Part shown: in pieces, positions 24,808-32,988 of the stretch
Layout of the letters: the number at the start of each line of letters is the position of its first letter
Numbering within the stretch: position 1 is the stretch's first letter
Assembly (NCBI GenBank): GCA_036732005.1
Contig: DAINDF010000005.1
Coordinates: forward strand, 124,001-188,000
Direction: 5' to 3'
DNA from: UBA1926 sp036732005
GTDB taxonomy: Bacteria > Planctomycetota > Phycisphaerae > Phycisphaerales > UBA1924
Length of the DNA stretch: 64,000 nt
Made by a program: the position numbers and the translations under genes
Notes under the pieces: model-generated
What the model saw: the letters and a program-made list of their open reading frames with translations, nothing else
Told to the model about the DNA's origin: nothing
Database searches by the model: none

Positions 24808-25902
24808 TCAATCGTCCCAACTGGAGGTGTCGATCTCGTTGCCGCCGACATCGAGGCCCAGCAGCCCGCCGCGGGTCCAGCGGTAGTACCCGGGGAAGGA
24901 GGTGTTGCCGTCCGCGTCGCGGAAGTCCTCGTAGTTGGGGAAGTACCGCGTGTCGATCGAGAAGTAGAGGAGTTCCGCGGGCGAGTTCATGTTGCCGAAG
25001 TCCTCGGGGTCCCACCCGGGGTTCGCCTCGGAGGTGCGGATCCGGCGGACCGAGGAATCGAAGAACTGGACATTCACATTCGCCTCGGGATCGGCGTAGT
25101 ACGCGCCCGCGGGGCCCGCGCCCTTGGTGTAGTCGAACTCCTCAAAGAAAAAGGCCTTCATCGAGGGGAACGCGACCTCGCTCATGTTGCGGGGTCCGAG
25201 CGCCGCGGCGTCCACGAACATCAGCGTGCCGCCCGCGCCGGGGCGGATCGGGAGAGCGCCATCGATCGGGCGGGACGGCGACCAGGCATACACGGTCGTC
25301 TGGTAGCTCGAGGCATATGGCCAGCGATTCGCGACCTGCATGTTGCCCCAGGCCCCGTCCGGGTCCTCGCGGAACTCGGCCAGGCGACCCGGCATGATGT
25401 CGATGTCCAGCGGGTTCTCCGCGAAGTCCTGCTGGTTTACATCGAGCGGGCTCACCGCCACCGGCTCGGGCTGCTGACCCGTCATGAAATCGATCATCGG
25501 GATGTGCAGGTAGCGCCGGTGCGGCAGGCGGTCGAAGTTCACGCGGATCGGACGCTCATGCCCGTCGTATCGCCCCGTCGCCTTGCGAAGGATCGCGGCC
25601 TGCTGGATCTGTGCCGCCTGGAGGTTGTCCCGTGCTGTTTCGGTCTGGCCGTCGCCGATGTCAAACGAGGGGGCGTTGAACCCGCCGGCGCTCTGCCAGT
25701 CGTACCCCGCCATCGTGTCGTCGTTCTGGGCCGCCCAGTTGGCGTTGCCCACGGCGAGCTGCTTCATGTTCGAGGCCGACGCCATCAGGCGGGCCGCCTC
25801 GCGGGCCTTGCCCAGCGCGGGCAGCAGGATCCCGATCAAAAGCGCGATGATCGCGATCACGACGAGCAACTCAATCAGCGTAAATGCGTTCCGTTTCCTC
25901 AC
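24808..25902 (-). CDS. Pseudopilin-type protein 3
   Basis: A 364-residue protein, the first of the tandem trio. It starts at a GTG (25902) with AAAGGGGAA just upstream. The leader MRKRNA is followed by FTLIELLVVIAIIALLIGIL. The rest parallels protein 2 almost word for word (ILRKATGRYDGHERPIRVN, AFFFEEFDYTKGAGPAGAYY, YYRWTRGGLLGLDVGGNEID). It ends before its own terminator. The sugar-transferase gene lies 177 bp upstream on the same strand, so a link to surface polysaccharide or sheath export is possible but unproven. Confidence 0.82.
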   Translation of the reverse strand: MRKRNAFTLIELLVVIAIIALLIGILLPALGKAREAARLMASASNMKQLAVGNANWAAQNDDTMAGYDWQSAGGFNAPSFDIGDGQTETARDNLQAAQIQQAAILRKATGRYDGHERPIRVNFDRLPHRRYLHIPMIDFMTGQQPEPVAVSPLDVNQQDFAENPLDIDIMPGRLAEFREDPDGAWGNMQVANRWPYASSYQTTVYAWSPSRPIDGALPIRPGAGGTLMFVDAAALGPRNMSEVAFPSMKAFFFEEFDYTKGAGPAGAYYADPEANVNVQFFDSSVRRIRTSEANPGWDPEDFGNMNSPAELLYFSIDTRYFPNYEDFRDADGNTSFPGYYRWTRGGLLGLDVGGNEIDTSSWDD

Positions 25903-26079
25903 GGAATTCCCCTTTCACTCAGTTGTCGCGAGCCGCACCCGGCCCGGGCGGTGACCATCCCCAAGAGCGGTCAGGTTACCAGTGTTGAACCAAATTTTCA
26001 ATGTCCAATCACACACCGTGCGGTCGGTCGGGGGCCTCGTCACGGCGAGCCGCGCCCCGCTGCCGTCCCTATACGAGGG

Positions 26080-27543
26080 TCAGATGGCGTTGCGATGCAC
26101 AATTCCGCGAAGAATTGTCATGAACAGAATGCGAATATCGAACCAGATCGACCAGTTCCGGATGTAGTACAGGTCGTACTGCAGCCGCTTCCGCAGGCTC
26201 GTGTCCCCCCGCAGCCCGTTCACCTGGGCCCACCCCGTCATCCCCGCCTTGACATGCTGGCGGAGCATGTACCCCCGCCAGTCCTCCCGGAAACGCCGGA
26301 CCAGCTCGGGCCGCTCCGGCCTCGGGCCCACCAGCGACATCTCCCCCCGCAGCACATTGAATAACTGGGGCAATTCGTCGAGGCTCGTCCGGCGGAGGAA
26401 CTTCCCGACCGGCGTCACCCGGGGGTCGTTGCGGACCGTCCAGGAGGGCTCGTCCTCCGGCATATCCGACCGCATCGTCCGGAATTTGTAGATCTTGAAC
26501 TCGTCCGTCCCCAGGCTCACCCGGCTCTGCTTGAACAGGATCTTGCCGGGGCCGCTGAGCCGGACCGCCACCGCGATCAGGATCAACAGCGGGCTCAGCA
26601 GGATCAGCCCCGCGAGGGCGCCGGCGAGGTCGATCACCCGCTTGGTGATCCCCCCCAGCCCCATCGTCGGGTTCTCGCGGTAGGAAAGGATCGGCATCCC
26701 CTCGAGCTGGCCCATGTGCATGCTCTGGGGCATGTGCCGCGGGAGCATGTCGGGAACGATGCGCACATTCACGGTGAACCGGTCGAGCCTCTGGAGAATG
26801 TCCGGGATCCGCCCCGCCATCCGACCCGGGATCGCCAGGTACACCGCGTCCACCCGCCGCGTCTCGAGCAGGTGCTCCAGATCGGCCAGGCCCCCGAGCA
26901 CAGGCCGGCCCAGGCAGCGGTCGCGCACGGTCCGGTCGTGGTGGCTGATGAAATAGGAGATCCGCAGCCCGGTCCAGGTGTTCCGGCTGAGCGTGCGGGC
27001 GACGATCTGCCCGAGCCGGCCCGTCCCGATGACCGCAACATGCCGGAGGTTCCACCCGCGCTTGCGGAACTGGCGCAGCGTCGTGCGCACGGCGAGCCTC
27101 TGCACCCCGAGACAGAGGGGCAGCAGGACGGCGAACGCCCCGATCTGGAGGCGGGCCGGGTCGAGCCCGGGCGCGAGCCCGCCGGGCAGCGGGGCAGGGG
27201 GGGCCCGGCCGCTGGTGTCGATCAGGTCGTTGCCGACGACCCACATCGCCAGCACGATCCCGGCGCTGGCGATCAGCGAGCCCTTGAGCACCTCGCCGAG
27301 TTCGCTCACCAGGCTCCGGTCGCGCTGGGGCCGGTAGAGGCGGAGCGTGCGCATGACCAGCAGCGCGATCGGGACGGTGAAGAGGACCAGCGACTCCTTG
27401 AAGTAGTTCTCCCACTGCCGGGGCCAGGGCTCGCCCCGCTCGTGGAGGCGGAAGGCCCACGCCCCGACCGAGGCGAGCGCGATCATCAGCCCGTCGGCGA
27501 TGACGAAGAGGGCGACGAAGAGCTGGTGGTGTTGCCTGAGCAC
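26080..27543 (-). CDS. Undecaprenyl-phosphate sugar phosphotransferase (WcaJ/WbaP type)
   Basis: A 487-residue polyprenyl glycosylphosphotransferase that transfers a sugar phosphate from a UDP-sugar to undecaprenyl phosphate, the first step of exopolysaccharide or O-unit assembly at the inner membrane. Four N-terminal helices (about 10-125) lead to a Rossmann-like CoA_binding_3 region (VAVIGTGRLGQIVARTL) and the C-terminal catalytic domain: GITKRVIDLAGALAGLILLS, FKIYKFRTMRSD, SLDELPQLFNVLRGEMSLVG, then PGMTGWAQV-like KAGMTGWAQVNG. The start is a GTG at 27543 with CGGAG upstream. No glycosyltransferase cluster follows in the window. Confidence 0.9.
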   Translation of the reverse strand: MLRQHHQLFVALFVIADGLMIALASVGAWAFRLHERGEPWPRQWENYFKESLVLFTVPIALLVMRTLRLYRPQRDRSLVSELGEVLKGSLIASAGIVLAMWVVGNDLIDTSGRAPPAPLPGGLAPGLDPARLQIGAFAVLLPLCLGVQRLAVRTTLRQFRKRGWNLRHVAVIGTGRLGQIVARTLSRNTWTGLRISYFISHHDRTVRDRCLGRPVLGGLADLEHLLETRRVDAVYLAIPGRMAGRIPDILQRLDRFTVNVRIVPDMLPRHMPQSMHMGQLEGMPILSYRENPTMGLGGITKRVIDLAGALAGLILLSPLLILIAVAVRLSGPGKILFKQSRVSLGTDEFKIYKFRTMRSDMPEDEPSWTVRNDPRVTPVGKFLRRTSLDELPQLFNVLRGEMSLVGPRPERPELVRRFREDWRGYMLRQHVKAGMTGWAQVNGLRGDTSLRKRLQYDLYYIRNWSIWFDIRILFMTILRGIVHRNAI

Positions 27544-27602
27544 GGGGCCGCTCCGGGGGGACGATCGATCACAGCACGCCGAGGGGGCGTTGTCAATCCC
27601 GC

Positions 27603-28511
27603 TCAGGCCGATCGATCGGCAGGCTCGGCGCGGGGCGATCGCAGGCGGCGGGCGAGCGATTCGAGGGCGGCCCGCTCGGCCGGCGTGAGTTCATCGGGGT
27701 GGGGGGGCACGATCCGGACCGTCGCATAGAGATCACCCGCGCCGTCGCCCGGGCCGCTCAGGCCCCGCCCGCGCAGGCGGAGCGACCGGCCGCTCGCGGT
27801 CCCGGGGGGCACGGTGAGGCGGACCGGGCCCTCGAGCGTCATCGCTTCGACGGTCGCGCCGAGCGTCGCCTCGGTGATCGAGACCGGGAGGGTGAAGAAC
27901 AGGTCGAGGCTCTTGGGGTCCGGCTCGCCCGGCTTGCCGCGCACGAAATGGGCGTGAGGGATGACCGAGATCGTCAGCAGCAGGTCGCCGGGCTCGCCGC
28001 CCGGGCCCGGAGGGGGCTGGCCCTTGCCGCGGACGCGGAGCTGGGCCCCGTCCGCGCAGCCGCGCGGGATGCGCACCTCGACCTGCTCCCCGGCCGGGGT
28101 GGTCAGGCGGACCGTCTGCCCCCGCGCGACGGCGTGCAGGTCGACCGAGACCGCCTGTCGGAGGTCCGCCCCGCGGCGGGCCTTGCCCGCGTGTCGGCCC
28201 GGGGCCCGCCCCCGGAAGAACGAATCGAAGACCGACCCGAGATCGTCGAGATCGAAGTCGGCGGTGTCGTGCCAGGCGTGCGGCGCCCCGGGGCCCTCGG
28301 CTCGCCCGGTCAGGTCGTACCGCCGGCGTTTGTCGGCGTCGGAGAGGACCTCGTGGGCCTCCTGGATTTCGGCGAACCGACGGGCCGCGTCGGGGGCTTT
28401 GTTGACATCGGGGTGGTGCTTGCGGGCGAGGGCGCGGTAGGCGGCGCGGACCTGCTCGGGCGTGGCGTCGCGAGATACACCGAGGATCTGGTAGTAGTCC
28501 TTCTTCGACAA
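27603..28511 (-). CDS. DnaJ-like co-chaperone (CbpA type)
   Basis: A 302-residue J-domain protein that stimulates DnaK ATPase and delivers substrates. The J domain occupies about 1-70 (KKDYYQILGVSRDATPEQVR, then the HPD motif in RKHHPDVNK). A Gly/Phe linker without a zinc finger and two DnaJ C-terminal beta domains follow (VSVDLHAVARGQTVRL; PVSITEATLGATVEAMTLEG), the CbpA/DnaJ type II plan. The start is a TTG at 28511 with AGGGGG about 7 bases upstream; another TTG two codons earlier is possible. It follows the FKBP gene on the same strand, separated by a strong hairpin. Confidence 0.88.
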   Translation of the reverse strand: MSKKDYYQILGVSRDATPEQVRAAYRALARKHHPDVNKAPDAARRFAEIQEAHEVLSDADKRRRYDLTGRAEGPGAPHAWHDTADFDLDDLGSVFDSFFRGRAPGRHAGKARRGADLRQAVSVDLHAVARGQTVRLTTPAGEQVEVRIPRGCADGAQLRVRGKGQPPPGPGGEPGDLLLTISVIPHAHFVRGKPGEPDPKSLDLFFTLPVSITEATLGATVEAMTLEGPVRLTVPPGTASGRSLRLRGRGLSGPGDGAGDLYATVRIVPPHPDELTPAERAALESLARRLRSPRAEPADRSA

Positions 28512-28540
28512 GGCCAACCCCCTACGGGCCCGAACGAGAA

Positions 28541-28567
28541 GGGGGCGCCGCGTGGCGCGGCGCCCCC
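28541..28567 (-). terminator. Strong hairpin between FKBP gene and dnaJ-like gene
   Basis: GGGGGCGCCGCG (28541-28552) pairs perfectly with CGCGGCGCCCCC (28556-28567) around TGG. On the minus strand only a short T-poor tail (TTCTCGTTC) follows, so it may act as a partial terminator or mRNA-stabilising structure after the FKBP gene. Confidence 0.55.
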
Positions 28568-28595
28568 GGGTCACGCGCAGCTGTCTCGTGCTCGA

Positions 28596-29711
28596 TCAAT
28601 CCTCGCCCTGGCCCTCGGCCGCGGGGGCCTCCTCCGCCGGCGGGGGCGGGGGGGGCTGGACGGCGATGACCTCGGCGTCGAAATAGAGGTTGGCGTTGGG
28701 CCCGATGCCCGCGCGGGGCACGCCCCGCTCGCCGTAGGCCAGCGCCGCGGGGATCACCAGCTTGCGGACGGTCCCCTTCATGATCCCGTCGAATCCCTGC
28801 TTCCACCCGTCGATGACCCGCATCTCGGAGACGGGCCAGGTGAGCGGCCAGGGCTGGCCCTTGTCACGGCTGGAGTCGAACTTGTTCCCGTCGGCGGTCC
28901 ATCCCGTGTAGTGGACATAGACCCGGCCCCCGGCCTCGGGCTTGTCGTCCTCGGCGTGGTAGAGGTCGAGGATCGCCAGGCCCCCGTCGCGCTTCTCGAG
29001 CTTGGCCCAGGGCTTGGTCCGCGACCAGGTGTAGGCCGCGTCGTCCCCCGAGCCCCAGACCACCGCGCCGTCGGCGGCGATGCCGCGGTCGGCGGTCCGC
29101 ATGCTGTCGCCCGAGACGCTGATCTCGCTGGTCATCTCGACCGCGCCGCCGACCCCGGTGGGATAGGGGTAGGGGGTCTTGCCGGCAAACCCGGTGGAGG
29201 AGGCCTTGATGTCGAGGTCGAGCGTGGCGATGAGGTCATCGCGGCTCAACTCGGGGAAGGCCTCGGGGAGCATGCCCATGCCGGTGAGCACGCCCTTGAG
29301 GTCCTCGCTGCCGAGGATCTCGTAGGTGCGCAGGCGGACCCCGTCCTTGAAGCGGTAGAACTGCATGACCGACTGGCGGAAGGGGCGGGCCGGGCTGTCG
29401 GAGCGGTACTGCTCGACATACAGCGCGTCGGCGACGCCCTCGACCGGGGCGGGCGAGATGGTCATGAGCATGTCGACCGAGGCCGAGTCCTCACCGGTCG
29501 AGGCGACCGCCTGGGTGGTCTTCCAGGCGCCGATGAAGGCGACGGCGGTCTCGGCGATCTCCTGGTCGGACCAGGTCGGGGTCCACTCCCCCCAGACCTC
29601 CGTGTAGGAGGGCGTCTCGACCGGGGCCGGGGCCTGTTCGTCCTGGGCGAACGCCTGCGCGGCGAGGAGCGCCGCGGGGATCGCCATCCACGCTCGACGA
29701 TGGTGTTTCAT
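28596..29711 (-). CDS. Secreted protein: CpcT-like domain fused to FKBP-type peptidyl-prolyl isomerase
   Basis: A 371-residue exported protein. The signal peptide covers about 1-22 (AIPAALLAAQAFA). The C-terminal 110 residues are a clear FKBP domain (VYVHYTGWTADGNKFDSS, VIDGWKQGFDGIMKGTVRKL, IPAALAYGERGV), a proline isomerase assisting folding outside the cytoplasm. The region at about 40-235 has features of the CpcT/CpeT family (AVAFIGAWKTTQ, ALYVEQYR, PFRQSVMQFYRFKDG), best known as bilin lyases; here that is a fold-level resemblance only. A Pro run and an acidic end close the protein. The start at 29711 has CGGAG about 9 bases upstream. Confidence 0.75.
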   Translation of the reverse strand: MKHHRRAWMAIPAALLAAQAFAQDEQAPAPVETPSYTEVWGEWTPTWSDQEIAETAVAFIGAWKTTQAVASTGEDSASVDMLMTISPAPVEGVADALYVEQYRSDSPARPFRQSVMQFYRFKDGVRLRTYEILGSEDLKGVLTGMGMLPEAFPELSRDDLIATLDLDIKASSTGFAGKTPYPYPTGVGGAVEMTSEISVSGDSMRTADRGIAADGAVVWGSGDDAAYTWSRTKPWAKLEKRDGGLAILDLYHAEDDKPEAGGRVYVHYTGWTADGNKFDSSRDKGQPWPLTWPVSEMRVIDGWKQGFDGIMKGTVRKLVIPAALAYGERGVPRAGIGPNANLYFDAEVIAVQPPPPPPAEEAPAAEGQGED

Positions 29712-29842
29712 GATCTTCAACTCCGTTGGTTCTGGGCCTTTTGTTCGGCGTCCGTGGCGGAGTATATGCCGCTGTGGCGGGGAGGTCCCGGTATGCACTC
29801 ACGAGCCGCGCGGGTTGGCGGCTTGCGGACTGAGGTGTTAGG

Positions 29843-30403
29843 ATGGGAATAGAGACCGAACGGCGCACACAGCCCGGGGCGAAGATGGCCGACTCGCGGG
29901 GCAACCTCCCCATCGAAGACGACGACGGGCTCGAGGAGACCGTCGCGGATGTCGAGTTGGACGAATCGCTCGACCAGATCGAGCCGGAGGCGGTCCCGCA
30001 GGCGCTCGACGCGGATCTGGGCGAGTTCGACCCCGAGGCGGGGCAGAGCCGGATCGGGGGCCGCCAGGGCCTGACCGGTCAGATCATGAGCGAGGCGGGG
30101 CTGTTCGTGCTGGGCCTGCTGGCGGCGATGGTAGGGACGAGCCTGCTGATCTACGCGCTGGTCATGCGCACACCCGCGACCCTGATCGCGGCGGGGGTGG
30201 TCTGCCCCCCGACGCTGATTTGGGCGTTTCTGAAATGGCGCCGGTGGCTCGGGAACGCGCCGTATGTCTACCGCCTGCTGCTGTCGCTGAACGAGAAAGA
30301 GGCCGCGGCGGAGGCGATCGAGGCGCACCGCGAGCGTCAGCGGCAGCGGGTTGCCAAACGGATCGCGGAGATCGAGGCGAAGGGCCCGCGGGTGGAGGGG
30401 TAG
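29843..30403 (+). CDS. Two-helix membrane protein, unknown
   Basis: A 186-residue protein. An acidic N-terminal half (EDDDGLEETVADVELDESLD) is followed by two adjacent transmembrane helices at about 83-105 and 110-128, then a charged C-terminal helix rich in Arg, Lys and Glu (EAIEAHRERQRQRVAKRIAE) with coiled-coil character. No family is recognised. An ATG at 29885 (MADSRG) is an alternative start. It is convergent with ridA, with 8 bp between stops. Confidence 0.65.
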   Translation: MGIETERRTQPGAKMADSRGNLPIEDDDGLEETVADVELDESLDQIEPEAVPQALDADLGEFDPEAGQSRIGGRQGLTGQIMSEAGLFVLGLLAAMVGTSLLIYALVMRTPATLIAAGVVCPPTLIWAFLKWRRWLGNAPYVYRLLLSLNEKEAAAEAIEAHRERQRQRVAKRIAEIEAKGPRVEG

Positions 30404-30411
30404 GGCAGGAC

Positions 30412-30879
30412 TCAGCCGGCGATCTCGGCGAGCAGTTCGACCTCGACCGGGGCGCCCAGCGGAAGGGCGACGCTGCCGACGGCGGCGCGGGCGTGCCGGC
30501 CGGCGTCGGCGAAGATCTCGACGAGCAGATCGCTCGCCCCGTTTGCGACGATCGGCTGCTTGGTGAACGAGGGCTCGCTGGCGACGAAACACCCGACGCG
30601 GACGATGCGCACAATCCGGTCGAGCCCCCCGGCGGCCTGGGCGGCGACGGCGAGCGCGTTGAGCGCACACTGGCGGGCGCACTCGACGGCGAGTTCGACC
30701 GGGACCTCGTCGGGCACGCGGCCCGTGGCGACCATGGCGCCGTCGCGGAGGGGGATCTGCCCGCTGACGAAGACGAGCGAGCCGGTGCGGACCGCCGGGA
30801 CATAGGAGGCGACGGGCGCGGGCGGGGTGGGGAGGGTCAGGCCCAGCGCGGCCAGGCGTTCGGAGGGTGTGTGGGGCAT
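30412..30879 (-). CDS. RidA/YjgF-family protein
   Basis: A 155-residue member of the Rid family, whose archetype hydrolyses reactive enamine/imine intermediates from PLP enzymes. Family features are SLVFVSGQIPLRDG, ALNALAVAAQAAGGLDRIVR, RVGCFVASEPSF and the end ALPLGAPVEVELLAEIAG. This last form belongs to the longer YjgH-like subgroup lacking the archetypal catalytic Arg context, so enamine deaminase activity is uncertain. The start at 30879 is the ATG directly before MPHTPSERLAALGL. Confidence 0.87.
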   Translation of the reverse strand: MPHTPSERLAALGLTLPTPPAPVASYVPAVRTGSLVFVSGQIPLRDGAMVATGRVPDEVPVELAVECARQCALNALAVAAQAAGGLDRIVRIVRVGCFVASEPSFTKQPIVANGASDLLVEIFADAGRHARAAVGSVALPLGAPVEVELLAEIAG

Positions 30880-31253
30880 GGGGGTGATTCCCTGAAGGCG
30901 ACCGTGGTGGGCGTGGGACCGGAGAGATTCGTCCGTTCCGGGGAACACGGGTCGCTTGACGGACGGATGGTATCGTGTACTCTTCCCGCACACGCGTGTG
31001 CGATGGTTGTGGTGAGGCTGGGATTCGATTGACCTGCCCTCATCGGCCGCTTGACCGCGGCCCCCCTTGTGCCTGACCGGCTGAGCCCACAACCGACAAT
31101 CCGGCAGCGATGGACGGCCGCGAGCCGTCGCGTGGCGGCCCGGGGAGGATCCCGGGACCGTCTGAGCCGCGGCTTCCGCGATTTCGCGGGGGCCCATCCG
31201 TTGGAGCGCGTGGCGCTGGTGCGTCACGCCGGGCAGTCGAAAGGCAAGGAACC
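30880..31253. other. Divergent region and long leader of pseudopilin gene 4
   Basis: 374 bases between ridA and the pseudopilin gene. It contains a weak promoter candidate (TTGACG 30956-30961, 16 bases, TACTCT 30978-30983), a 16-bp perfect palindrome just after it, and about 250 bases of GC-rich leader with several possible hairpins. The leader shows no known riboswitch signature and no convincing small gene. Confidence 0.45.
30987..31002. promoter_or_regulatory. 16-bp perfect palindrome, operator candidate
   Basis: CGCACACGCGTGTGCG is fully self-complementary and lies within about 20 bp of the putative -10 box upstream of the pseudopilin gene. Such a site could bind a dimeric regulator. No regulator gene adjoins it. 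Confidence 0.4.
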
Positions 31254-32306
31254 ATGATTTCGCAGACTCTGAACCGTCGCCGGTATGGCTTCACCCTCAT
31301 CGAGTTGCTGGTGGTCATCGCGATCATCGCGCTGCTCATCGGCATTCTGCTGCCGGCCCTGAGCAAGGCCCGCCGCAGCGCCCGCCGCCTGAAGGACTCG
31401 GCGAACATCCGCTCGGTCATCCAGGGCCTGGCGATCTTCTCGGACAGCAACAAGGGCCGCTACCCGCTGCCGAGCCGGATCGACGAGGCGAACAACACGA
31501 TCGACGAGACGCAGATCGCGGGTATGACTGTCTCCTACTCCGGCGTCCTGGACGATCCGGAACTGAAGGACAACTCCTCAAACATCTTCTCGGTGCTGAT
31601 CTGGGACCAGTTCGTGGCGGCCGAGATCCTGTTCAGCCCCTCCGAGCCCTCGTCGACCTTCCGGGCCGACACGGAGTACCAGTTCTCCGAGCCCAGCGCT
31701 ATCACCGATCAGGCTCGCGCCCAGAACGCGCTGTGGGACCCCGGGTTCGTGGCGACGCCGGCCGGTAGTGGCAGGTACTCGGTGGGCAAGCTGTCGTATG
31801 TCCACATGCCGGCGATCGGCGCGAGGCGTTCGCTGTGGCGGAACAACTTCAGCGCCACCCAGGCGATCGTGGGCAACCGCGGGCCGACCTTCCAGGCCAA
31901 GACTGATGTGACCGACCCGTGGGAGCTGACCGAGGATTCGCTGTACGGCGACGGGTCCATCACGCTCCAGATGCACGGCAACCGGAACAAGTGGGAGGGC
32001 CTCGTGGGGTTCAACGACTCGCATGTCGAGTTCGTGAACGACGCGGCCCCGGAGACGCTGACCTTCTCCTTCACCGAGGTGACCCCGGCCGCGGACCAGA
32101 CCCAGCCCGACAATGTGTTCGTCAACGAGAACGACACCGACGGGAAAATGGTGTTGAACCAGCAGGACCTGGGCAACGGCGGCTCGGTGAACCGCAACGC
32201 CTTCCTCGCCCTCTACAACCAGGTCGATATTGAGTCGAATTCGGCCATCATGGACGACACCAACGCCAACGGCGAGCTCTCGGACTGGGGCTCGTTCCAC
32301 GACTGA
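31254..32306 (+). CDS. Pseudopilin-type protein 4
   Basis: A 350-residue protein with leader MISQTLNRRRYG followed by FTLIELLVVIAIIALLIGIL and LPALSKARRSARRLKDSANI. The rest is a different C-terminal domain from the tandem trio, Asn/Asp-rich, containing LSYVHMPAIGARRSLWRNNF and VGFNDSHVEFVND (an H-type closing motif frequent in planctomycete pseudopilins). AAGGA lies 4 bases before the ATG. A strong terminator follows 39 bp after the stop, so it is a single-gene transcript. Confidence 0.82.
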   Translation: MISQTLNRRRYGFTLIELLVVIAIIALLIGILLPALSKARRSARRLKDSANIRSVIQGLAIFSDSNKGRYPLPSRIDEANNTIDETQIAGMTVSYSGVLDDPELKDNSSNIFSVLIWDQFVAAEILFSPSEPSSTFRADTEYQFSEPSAITDQARAQNALWDPGFVATPAGSGRYSVGKLSYVHMPAIGARRSLWRNNFSATQAIVGNRGPTFQAKTDVTDPWELTEDSLYGDGSITLQMHGNRNKWEGLVGFNDSHVEFVNDAAPETLTFSFTEVTPAADQTQPDNVFVNENDTDGKMVLNQQDLGNGGSVNRNAFLALYNQVDIESNSAIMDDTNANGELSDWGSFHD

Positions 32307-32345
32307 TCCGGACCTCTGGCGGATCAGACCTGGGCTGAATCAAGA

Positions 32346-32379
32346 GGGGCCCGGCTCGACGCCGGGCCCCTTGCTTTTT
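32346..32379 (+). terminator. Rho-independent terminator after pseudopilin gene 4
   Basis: GGGGCCCGGC (32346-32355) pairs perfectly with GCCGGGCCCC (32361-32370) around TCGAC, followed by TTGCTTTTT. Confidence 0.92.
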
Positions 32380-32436
32380 GCGGGAGTATCGCGGTCGCGG
32401 CCGCGTTCGGGGGCGAGGACCGCCCGGGGCGAGGGA

Positions 32437-32919
32437 TCAGGCGAGGTGGGTGAGGACCTCATCGAGGTTCATGGCGTTGCCGGGCTGGCGGGCCTGGGAC
32501 CACTTGACCTTGCCCACGCCGTCGGCGGATTTGCCGATGATGACGGTGCCGCGGCTGGCGACATTCATGTCGGCCCAGTAGAGCCCGTAGGCGCGGCAGA
32601 CGGTGCGGTGGAGGTCGCTGAGCATGGTGTGGGTGTACCCGTCGCGCTCGGCCCAGGCCTTGAGGGCCGCGAAGGAATCGCAGGAGATGCCCACGACGGT
32701 GGCGCCCGCCTTGGCGAGCCGGCCCATCTCCTTCGAGAGGCACTCCATCTCCGTGCCGCAGACGCCGGTGAACGCGAAGGGGAAGAAGCAGAGGGCGACA
32801 TCGCCTTTCTTGACATGCTCGGCGAGGGACCAGGGCTGGCGGTCCTGGGTCTGGACGGTGAAGTCGGGCGCGGTCTCGCCCGGGGCGATGAGTGTGTCGC
32901 GGGGTGCGGGGGTGGGCAT
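32437..32919 (-). CDS. Peroxiredoxin (AhpC/TSA family)
   Basis: A 160-residue thiol peroxidase that reduces peroxides. The peroxidatic site is FPFAFTGVCGTEMEC with Cys54, the P-x3-T-x2-C signature. The order of elements (APDFTVQTQD at the start, ATVVGISCDSFAALKAWAE in the middle, RGTVIIG near the end) fits the AhpE/BCP-like group; Cys60 could be a resolving residue. CGGAGAA lies about 8 bases before the ATG. It is divergent from yggS, from which it is separated by 69 bp. Confidence 0.9.
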   Translation of the reverse strand: MPTPAPRDTLIAPGETAPDFTVQTQDRQPWSLAEHVKKGDVALCFFPFAFTGVCGTEMECLSKEMGRLAKAGATVVGISCDSFAALKAWAERDGYTHTMLSDLHRTVCRAYGLYWADMNVASRGTVIIGKSADGVGKVKWSQARQPGNAMNLDEVLTHLA

Positions 32920-32976
32920 CTCGGGTTCTCCGTGAAAGTGTGTCGTGCGGGCGTCTCGGCGCCGGGCCCGCGGCGG

Positions 32977-32982
32977 TATGCT
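32977..32982 (+). promoter_or_regulatory. Leaderless-type -10 motif for yggS
   Basis: TATGCT, 6 bases before the ATG, preceded by CGG exactly as at comM. No Shine-Dalgarno is present. Confidence 0.5.
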
Positions 32983-32988
32983 AGAGCC

